Part shown: in pieces, positions 1-10,400 of the stretch
Numbering within the stretch: position 1 is the first letter of the stretch
Layout of the letters: each line of letters starts with the position of its first letter
NCBI RefSeq assembly: GCF_001649575.2
Contig: NC_051439.1
Coordinates: 12,724,754 to 12,788,753 of the forward strand
From: Kryptolebias marmoratus
Taxonomy: Eukaryota > Chordata > Actinopteri > Cyprinodontiformes > Rivulidae
Reading direction: 5' to 3'
Length of the DNA: 64,000 nucleotides
Notes under the pieces: generated by a model
Database searches by the model: none
What the model was told of the DNA's origin: nothing
The model's input: only the letters and a program-made list of their open reading frames with translations
Made by a program: the position numbers and the translations under genes

Positions 1-211
1 GTAATGATTTTTACTACTACACAGACAGTTATTCCTGCCAGTTTAAGAAATGCTTTTTTTCTTAAAATATTCGTCATTTCTCGAACTGCTCGGCGCATTA
101 AATAATTTATGCTTGAGTTTTCAGGTCATTTTAATCCTCGCAAACCCAATCTACAACCAAAAAAGAAAAAAGCATCAAGTGTAAAATAAAAATCATCCTT
201 GAAAACAGTGC
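1..211. other. Flank downstream of hif1a
   Basis: AT-rich sequence beyond the probable hif1a cleavage site. A minus-strand ATTAAA at 130-135 could serve as an alternative, more distal polyadenylation signal. I see no gene or repeat here. Confidence 0.5.
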
Positions 212-1247
212 ACCTTTTTTTAAAGCCATTTATTGTTAAACAGCAAAAAGAAGCATGAGAGACTCAACACTATGGCAAAGAGACATGGTATTAAAATGAC
301 TACCATTAAGTGAGTAAATAAGTCTGTCAAGTCACAAATCTTGCTATGATGACGATTATGAGCAAAAAAAAAAAAAGATTGATTATTTTTTAAATTGCTT
401 TGAGCATACGTCACGTGATCGAAGACATGAAGTCGCTTCATGTAAAAAAAAGAAAAAAAAATCCCAATCCTGGATGAGAAAGTAAATAAAAGTGAAAAAG
501 CTCCTCACAGATTTCACTGAGCCATGAAGCCATACTGAGTACATTTTAAATGTCCCTGGTATATGTACAGTAACACACACTTACAGTAAAATAATAAAGT
601 GACATGTACTGGACTGCTACACAATTAAACATATTCAGCTCAAAGACCGCTATTAAATGGAGAGAACATTCAAACCTCTTAGGGTTCAAACATGGTTTTT
701 ACTTTTGGACTAAAGACATCTTTTAAAAGGTACAAGTACTACAACATACAAGTATGGGAGGACAAAAAATAAAATTGTTCATATTCCATTAAATCTACTT
801 TTAAAAAGGTTTCATATATATTGCTGGTAATATTTAAATTTTTTTCTTCTTAAGAAAATAGAAGTTGTGCGACTGAAGCTTACAATACACTGCTGGCAGT
901 AGCGCCAGGTTCTGTGGCGACCCGCTGGAGAAGGGTCATCTGTCAAGGCGCTGTGTGCTGAGAGACTCCCCGGAAGAGGAGGGAAAATAAAATAATAAAA
1001 TAAAAAATAAACTATTCAATATCTTAATGATGCCTGAATCCCTTGCACCAAAACCGAGATGCTGCTATGGTGTTTGTCACGGTGGAATGCTGCAAATATC
1101 AAATAATGTGCACAAACAGCAGCCGAACTATAGTCGAAACTCATACTGTAGATACATAAATAAGTGGCAGTGGGGTTGGGTCGGTGGGAGTGACAATGTG
1201 AGGGACTAATTGTAGTGCCCAGTCTAGTCCGGCAGTGAAGTACTGAC
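212..1247 (-). other. hif1a: hif1a 3' untranslated region
   Basis: About 1.0 kb between the stop codon and a minus-strand AATAAA. It is AU-rich, as expected for an unstable transcript, with several ATTTA-like pentamers and long A/T runs. An E-box, GTCACGTGAT, lies at 410-419. The 3' end is inferred from the poly(A) signal only. Confidence 0.7.
229..234 (-). terminator. hif1a: hif1a poly(A) signal AATAAA
   Basis: TTTATT on the plus strand is AATAAA in the direction of transcription. It is the best-placed canonical signal after the stop codon; cleavage would fall near 205-215. Confidence 0.6.
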
Positions 1248-1411
1248 TCAGTTGACGTGGTCCAGAGCGCGCAGCAGCTCCTCGCCCTGCAGGAGGTACT
1301 GACGACCCTGTAAGGGGGCGTTCACCTCGCAGTCGTAGCTGGTGAGATGCGGCAGGGTGAAGAGGGGGCCGGCGCCGTCCGAAGTGGTGCCGAGCAATCG
1401 ACTCGCCATGT
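1248..1411 (-). CDS. hif1a: hif1a exon 15 (C-terminal transactivation domain)
   Basis: Residues 698-751 plus TGA. Contains MASRLLG, the FIH target Asn728 in SYDCEVNAP and the terminal [10 protein letters not shown] helix that contacts CBP/p300 in the family. The acceptor is CTTAAG followed by ACATGG; the split Asp codon agrees with exon 14. Confidence 0.95.
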
Positions 1412-4400
1412 CTTAAGACGTAAAGAGACTGTTATGACAACCTCAATGTCACGCTTTCGGCGACGATTGATCGCAGCAAAGATCTGGTTTACTCACCTGA
1501 AGGGAGTAGAAGTACGGTCGTAGCTGCTCCCGGCTCTGTCGCCTTCAGCTTTTTGCCCTTCTCAAGCTGCTCTTGGGGCAAACTTCCCTGATTTTAAAAA
1601 AACAAACATTAATTACAGATGTTAAAGTTAAGCTCTACAAATGAATTCGATCCTGTTATCAGACAAACCTGCTCAATCATCTCTTTTAATTCGCTCAGTT
1701 TTCTTTTGCGCGGCGTGTTCTGAGCTGCCAGATTTCTGACGGACACGGCTTTCTCCATCTCTGGAGTCCTGCAGCACAACAATAATGGCGTTTATCTAGC
1801 TTTCCATGAAAGTTAAATGAATGTGATATGTTTTAAACAAAAAAAGAAGGTGGCATTTTGGAGATTGTACCTAGCCAAAAGGATGATGGTGGGAGACGGC
1901 GAGCTGACGGGCTCTGAGGAAGCTGTGTGACTGTCAGACGGGCTGAACAGAGAGTTGGGATAGCTGCGGGCTTCCTGTTTGACGAGGACGGGGGAACTTT
2001 CGGAGGATTTGACTGGTCCACAAGTTAGAGGCTCCTCTGGAGTGAGGCAGCGCAGCTGGAAGTCGTCATCCATGGGGATGTAGGGCGCCAGCATCTCCAG
2101 GTCCAAGTCCTCCATTGGCTGAAGGGGAAGACATTAGTTTTATTATTCATTTCAGTTGTGAGGGAGAAGGGACATGAACGCCTATGGTTATGGTATTTTA
2201 CCATGCAGGTTTTTGGAGGAAGATGACATGAAAATACATTTAATCAATCAAAATATTAAGACCTCTAGCTGACTCACAGTATACACACAAGTGTACAACC
2301 ATACCTGTGTGTTGAAGGGGGGTTTGGACTCCGGGTCGATGGCAAAAAACTTCTCCACCAAGTCTAGTTTGAAATCTGAGTTCATGTCTGAATCCATTGG
2401 GAAAGAAAAGCCCAAAGGACCGTTAGCCTGAAACGAACAAAACGTCACAGTTTTAGTTTTAGCTTCCACCGAAAATGAGTTAAGTGGCAAAATAGCAGCT
2501 GTAATAAATGTATTTTACCTCAGCAGAACCGTGGGGAGGAGAAGTGGTTGGGGACGGAGCAAAGCGCTCGGACTTTACCTCCTCAGCGGGGGTGTTGGCG
2601 GCAGTAAAAGGCTCGCTGGGGGGCAGGGGGGACAGAGGCAGGGTCAGCTTGTCGCTTGTGGAGGGCAGCACGACGTCGTTGTAGAGAGGGACGTCCTTCA
2701 GCACGTGCACGTCCGATTCTGCACCTGACGGTGAATGCAGATCACGGTTTGTTTTTAAACACAGATATAAACAGGTTTATGATGCGCATCGATGTTCTAC
2801 GACTACGTGGACACTAACCGGGAGAGCTGAAGTCCAGGGAGATGATTGTGTCCCCAGCTGCTGGTGCCAGCAGGGTGAGCGCCTCGGAGTTATGCTTAAA
2901 CCGTTCGTACAGGCTACCCACCGGCTCGGGCTCCACCATATCTGTAAAGAGCTTGACCACATCCAGTTCTGGGCTCTTCTCCTCCTTCCCCACCCGGATA
3001 GTGATGCTGCTCTCAATCTCGACCTGCTCTTCCTCCTGTTCTTCCTTCTTCTTCACTGGCTTCACATCCTCAGTCTGCTCCAAAGACAGGATTAATTTGT
3101 CCTCCTGGATCCCACTGTTAAACAAATAAAATGCAAAACCAGTCTTCAAATATTACTTTTAGGGGAGTAGGACACAGAACTGGTTAAAGAGGCCTTTTAG
3201 TACCTGAGCACAAAGTTGACACAGACAACACACTGTGGCTGTGAGTTCTTGTTGTTGTAGATGACAGTGGCCTGTGTTTCCACCCACACAAAGCCCCCTC
3301 TTTTCGCCAACATTCGGTACTGACCCGTGGTGACCTGGCCCTTAGCAAACACTGAGAACAATACAACAAAAAACAAAACTGTTTGAACGGAGGAAGGGTT
3401 TACTTCATTCAGCCGAAGTTCCAAGACTTGTTGTCTAGCTTACGGTGGTGGTGAGTCTTGGTTAGATGGTCCGAGTCCAGAGCGTGGTAATACTCATACA
3501 CAGAACGGTGCAGCAGGTCCTCTGGATCATAACCCATGAGTTCAGTGATCCTGTGCAACAAATAAAAATAAATTATTTTGTAATTCCCACTTTGAACACC
3601 AGGGGTCTCTGTGTGACAACGAGCAAGGAACCGACTAAAAGATCACCAAAACCTTAAGAATATTTACTCATGACGGCTAAACCTACCTCTCGTCACAGTA
3701 TGTGAACTTCATGTCCATCGTGTGGCGGCTGAGGAAGGTCTTTGTGTCCAGAGGGACCTCGATGTTGGACGGGTGAGGGATGGGGTCGCAGATCAGGACC
3801 AGGTAGGGGACCAAAGGCTCCTTCTGCCCCTCGGCGGTCTGCTCAGCCTGGCTGTCGTGAACGTGGACGTGACCCGAGCAATGAAGCACCTGCAGGAACA
3901 AGGCGGGCGGGCGGGCGGNGGGGGGGGGTCACATCTTCAAAACACTTTGACCGTGGACAGTTCAATTCTAAAATATATATTTTTAAGTTTACAAAGAGCA
4001 CACCATCTGTCATCATGCAGCCTTTTTATTTCCTGAGACAAGATGTCCTGCAGCTTCAAAACAGACCAGGCATCCAGTTACTAACAGGTTAATAGAATTA
4101 ATAAAAGGACAATAAAGTTGCTGCTTTCAGCGTGGGGTTTTATCAAGCTCTAGTTTTAGTGAAATCTGATTAACCTGGACAGTAGTTGTCCACAGATCAT
4201 GAACAGGCGTGCGTTAAAACGTGACACAGTGCGTTTCCCTGTAGCCTACCTTCCATGTAGCTGACTTGACGTTGACGGTGCGGCCCCTGCTTGTGAGGGT
4301 GCACTTCATCCGGACAAAGAAGCTTCGCTCTGTATTTGGTTCCTTGACTTTCTTGGAGCCTAAAATCACAAAAAAAAAAAGGTACGGAGCCTCGGTTAAT

Positions 4401-7400
4401 TGAAGTAAACCTGAAATTTATGTTGCTTTCACATAGTGGAGTGTTGTTTTTTTAAAACATTTAGCAAACTGCCAAAGTTAGGATTTGCATAAAGAGGAGA
4501 CGTTAGGCTGTAAAGCTGCATTGTGGTGAGCTACAGAGAGATAAAAAGGAAGTAGTGTTACCAGCAGAGACAGCTGAGACAATATCAGTGTGTAGAGACG
4601 CAGCAAATGAAGCACGAATAGACCTGACTCAGAGCTCTGTGTGCCTCTGTTTCTGTCAAAAGCTGCATTTTTTTTTCGTCCCACACTGCTCACCTGTTCT
4701 GTAGATGAGCATCTCTCTCAGCTCCTCCTGATCGCAGGGATGTGTGAAGTCAAACACACTGTGTCCAGTCAGGTCAAACTATAAAACACACACAAACCAA
4801 AACGGCGACTTTAGAGTCTGACAGTTCACATATAATCTGAATGTGAAGTTAGCAGCGTATCTTGTGTGGCATACAGTGGTTATTCCTTTCCTCTGACACA
4901 TACGGGGGTCATTTCAGACCAACCTGTGCGAGGCCAAGGCACTTGCTGACGTTCTCGGACAGATAGATCATATCTCCATCTTCAGACAGCACCATCAGAA
5001 AGCCCTCCAGTGCCTTTAGGTAGGAGCTGTTCAGCTGGATGTCGAGCTCCGTTTGCTCCGCTACCACTGGCTCTTCTGGAGGAGATAACAAGAAAGAGGA
5101 GGAAGGCGATAAGGCAAACTGGTCAAAAACATCTGCAGACTCCCACAGGGGAGAAAAATAAGCCACAGGTGTGTTTGCAGAGCCATCTATACGTGTGTGT
5201 TTCAGCAGATTATTCAGTACTTTCCCTCCTTTTCCACTCACTCTTTGTGTCTCGAGTAAGATGGCCTATACTACATGTAGGTGTATTTTAAATCTGCACA
5301 ACAGATGGAACTAATCTGAAGCCAACTTGAAGAAAACAAATGATAAAGAAGCACAAGCCTGCAGTTACAGAGGCTAAACGGTCTATAATCAGCTGTAACT
5401 ACAGACACTGACCGATGCAGAGTAGTTTCCTCATGCGCAGGTAACTGATGGTCAGCCTCATGATGGAGGCCTTGTCCAGGCTCGAGCTGGTGCTGTGGGG
5501 GAGGGGCAGCTCCTTGGCCAGCTCGTAGAACACCTCCGACTCCTTCCCACGGCGGCATCTCGCTGCGTCCCTCGATTTCTCCTTCCTGCGCTCCGAGCTC
5601 ACCCTGCAGGAGACAGACAGGCGGTGGATGAGCCGCTAGACGCACGAGAGCAAACATCCATGGTTTCTAACCGAATCCCGGTCTGCAGGGGCTGAAGCCA
5701 GCAGCTGGAGCCTTCAGCAAGCCGCCTTATGACACCAGCCACTGTCTGAAGCCCTGAAAGACACATTCACCGAGATGGACATCTGCACCTGGCCGACGGC
5801 CAAGACAAACAGAGCCCACATACTCAAGTGATTTGTCAGGAAAGAGTTATCTGTGTTTTGGTGAAGAGCTCAGCTGCAGCACAACGATCGCGGTCACACG
5901 AACAAGCTTGGTCAAACAAATCTGCAGGGACAGGCGTTGAGAAAAGGTGAACACACGCAAGGCAAACATTACAGAGTGGGTTATTTAATCGGAGCAGATC
6001 TCAGATGTGCTCATTGCTCCTGTACCGGATTCTCTTTTGCATGTTTTCGGGGCAGTTATCAGAGGCCTGGTTTCTGGGGCAGACTGTAAACAAGATCTCA
6101 AGATAAGTGCTCTTTGAAGCAGGCTTTAAATGGCGTAATGCAAGTCACTATGAAAACCATCTGAAGGGCTTTAAACTTCTGCACGGACTCAAACATTTTA
6201 CAGAGTTGTCGAGCCAGGTCTACCGCTTACGTCACCTTTAACTAAAAAAAGCAACGTAGTAAGACGTTAACATGACCACCGTTTAGTCAGTCTTGCTGCG
6301 AACTGCGCCTCAGGAACTCCAAACACATTTAGATGACAGTGGAGCAGCATCACAACTAAATGGACAACAGCTTAAAAGCCCCCTGCTATGAAAAGCACAC
6401 CTAATTGACATTGATCTGGTACGCACTTACAGCGCTGACCAAGGGCATATTGTTATTTAGAGCCTCCCCGGCCTGAAAATAGACCAGCTGACTAAAATTA
6501 GTCTGCTGCAAATGACAAACTGGGAGGCTACGTTTCACGCCGAAGCTTTCCATTACATATGTGATGTGCAAACAGCTCTATAACAGAAATAATTGTTCCT
6601 ATGAGGTTAAAAAGAGTCTCAGGTCTGAGCCAGATCATTGTCTCTAAGGAAGTCACAAACCTGGTCTGATCTAAGCCGGTGAAAAACAAGCAGGTCCGAA
6701 CTTTCTTCTGCTGATATTTATACATATCCAACTATTGACAAGCCACAGAGGCACTTTAAATGCTTCTCTGCCAACACTTTTAATAAATAATCATTTGTTT
6801 ACTCCCATAGGACACTTAGAATATCTCAGTATTAGGAGTGGGAGGTAAAAAAAATATATTTTTTTTGAATGCACTGCATTGCGGACACGGAAGATTGAAT
6901 CAATTTTCAAATGTCAAAAACCTATTTTGTTTAGCCATTTGTCCCTGACGAGTTACCGTAGATTCCTGTAGTCGAAACATGTTGCAGTAAACCCGTGTTT
7001 TCATATCTTTTTTTAATCTTTTCTTCACCAAACCCTGAAAATAGTAGCCTTTAGTAATGAATCTGAAACGTCTGATTTGTGGATAAATTTCCAGCTTTAA
7101 CTTTTCTATAATGATGTCAATGTTAAGATAGCAGATTCTGATTAATAGGGTATTTTGACATATATTTTGTGCACTTTTTATTTGCCATAAAAATATAAAC
7201 GTCAGTGTAAAATAAGCCATAGTCATTTAGATTTCAAGGTAATCAGTTTGCATGAATAATCATTTTATAAATCACACTGTAGCCCTCTGAATTCTAATCG
7301 AATCAAAAATGAGCCTAAATAACTTTTACTTTGCACTCAAAATGAAGATAATAAGTATGTAGTAACAGCCCAGATCAGCTCTATATGGAAATCCTATTAA

Positions 7401-10400
7401 AAAAATTAATAAAACATCCTGTAACTCATCAGCACAGGACAGAACCACTGTGAATTACTATTAAATCAAATATAAGCAGCTCTGATAAACATCTGCAGGT
7501 AGAGAACGCATCTATACATTAATTTAAGCTACAATAAAAACACTTGTTTTAAAATCCAAACCAAGGATCCTATTAGATCTGATAGATTTATGTGAAATAT
7601 GCAGTGAAAACAAAACCGCTCAGCAGAGAGGCCACCGTTACGTAACGCTGCTAATCCACAAAGTCATGCTCACACAGCAGTTCTCCGCTTCGCATTTTTA
7701 GTTTGCAGCTCCAAGCCTGCACCGTCAAAGACTTTGTTTCGTTAACGAGGGTTTGAAAGTCAACATTAAAGTTTGCAGATGTGGCAATGTGGACTTCAGG
7801 CTGAAGGAAGGAGAGGGGAGGAAAAAAAAAAAAAAAAATCACCTTTACCAAAGCTACCGGAGAGTTGCTTGTTGATTCTGTTACAAGGGGCTGACCTATT
7901 TTACAAGGGGAATGCTCTCCCTATCGGCCAGTCCTGATGTGGGAGACGATAAACACGCTCTCATTATATAATCCAGTTTGAAGAAGGGTTACTACACTCA
8001 CACAGAAGCAAATAAAAAATAAACCCATTCTGCATTCAATGAAAGCTCTATAACAATCAGGCAATTTGAGTTTTCTTCTGTGAAGCTGCTATAAACTACT
8101 CAATCTTATAAACTGAATAATGGCGTTACAGCCTGAATAATCGTATATTTTCCTTTTTGTTATGCAGCTCAGTAAAAAGCTGCAAATAAAGACATGCTCT
8201 TCCTGAATCTAGCCGTTATGCATTTGCCTGTATGACACCCAAAGATATAACAAGATGCAAGAAATACAAGAACGTAAAAATTAGGAAAAGCTTCCAAGTT
8301 CAAAGTGTTAGTCACTCCAAGGCAAACTATTTGCTCCGGTGGGATAAGGAGCATTTCCTCAGCATTTTTTTAAATGCAATTATTCAAGTGCACGGAGAGG
8401 CATACTAACGACATTCTTAATGAGGTGTTTTGTGTATTTACAGAGAAATCAGCTGCTGTTCCATCAGGGGTATTCACCAACAAACGCGCTCAAAACGAGA
8501 CACGGTGTCAATCATTAAACAAGAAAAAGCTTCCACATTTCCAGTTTGAGTTTAGTTTCATGTGACGCTGGTACAAACTAAATAACTTTTACTTTCGTCT
8601 TCCTGTATGTTGACAATCCACCAAACATTATTTCCACTAATTTGATCAAACTATACTGAGGAAACTAAACCAACAGACAAAAACAATGATTAACCTAACT
8701 TTAGTGTGGATTACAACACACTGCATAAACTAATATTGTATATTATTTTAGATCTAGGCATAGGCAAGGTGTGCAATACAAAGAGACAACTTAATGTAAA
8801 ACTAATTGTGTTTTTTTTTTCCCCTCAGCAGACTGCTAATTAGTTCAAGGAAGGGAAGACGAATATGTACTGAAATACTTTTTTCATACATCCTTCCTTG
8901 GATTGTTTGGGACACACTGTGAATTCCTAACTGTGCTAAATTTATTCATCAGGACAGGAAAAAGAAAATGTTTCCAGATGCACATAACTGTGGCACAGCT
9001 TTGTATCTTTGTAAACTGGTAAATGACCACAGCAGATGTTTTCTCATGGAACATCTTCACCAGCTTTTTATTTATTTTTATCCGTTTCAATTACTTGTGT
9101 TTGTCAGGATTTCACTTTCAACGCTCGTGGAGCCTAAATTTCTATTAGTAATCAAACATATTCAAGGGTGACTCAAGGGTGAACACATTTTCGTTATCAA
9201 CCACAAACCAAAACATGCCTGCGCTCTGTTTCAGCAGGCAACCCGTTTTTTTTGTTTTTTTTTTTCAAGTTGAAACCGGCCTGCTACTCGAATACCTCAG
9301 AGCAACCTGCTAATTGTCAACCACTGAGGCTGCACACATTTGGCCACTCCTATTGACGTCAAGCCCCGGTGATTAAGGGATGAGGCACAAGCATTACCAG
9401 CACACCTCAAAGAAAGCAGTTAAAACTACATTGAACCAGCCTACGACACAAAACAATGCTGACCCTTCGCCAAGAAGGTCTAAACGGAGGGAGATTTCAA
9501 AGGAGTGAAGCCCCCCGGAGGGGTGACTAAATAAAACACCACCGGAGCAAAAGCTTGAAATAAACAAGGTCAAGAACTACAGGTCAAATGCAATCATGAG
9601 ACCTTTTAATTTAAAAGTGAACAAGCCTATTTTACAGCATCAATCCTTTAAAAAAAAGGCCATTTTGTATTCCCCCTTCCCTTCACTCCTGCGACTCTAG
9701 AGCTATCACTTTTTAACACTTCCACTTCCTTCGTCGTTTCTTTTCGAAACCTGACAAGATAACGTGCAGGTCTTGGCACCGCTTTTAACCAACATGACCA
9801 CCTTCTTCCTGCTGCAAATGGATCAGTCATGGGCCTAAACGGGAACTGGGACCGATATTTGGCAGAACGTGAGCTCTGCGTGTGAAACTGCAAGTCACCG
9901 CAATTTAGTGGATCTAGAAGAGACGGGTAAAGAAAAAGCTCAAACAGGGTTCGAGCGAGGTTATTATCCTCTCCAGAAGCGACTAATGGAAACCTTTTCA
10001 AATGATTAGGCTCCACCGTAGATTTGATTTGTTGTAGGGCAGCTTGGACAAACAGCTGGGGCTTCACAATATTTTGATCCTGTAACGTGATCCCGATGTG
10101 TGGAAAGCCACACCACCAGATCCCTGCTATCAAGTGGGGCAAACCATTTCAAACACGCCGCATTAAAAAAAAAAAAACAACTGAAACTGTTATAATCAAT
10201 GGGAGAAGCCGTCCAATTATTTAAGAGAATCTCCTTTGTCTCAGAAGCATGCGCTTCTTCGGGAGTGCCTGGTCAAAATGACCAAATAATTTGATTATCC
10301 AAATTCCCACGACAAAGCACAAATAAAAAGCCACCTATGAAACGCATCAAATCTTTAGTGTTTGTTGCACTGAAAAATAGTTTGACTTTAATTATCAAAA

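Noticed and set aside
3722..4092. Plus-strand open frames across hif1a exon 6 and the G-rich tract
   Set aside because: Antisense shadow of a conserved coding exon, extended through GC-rich repeats.
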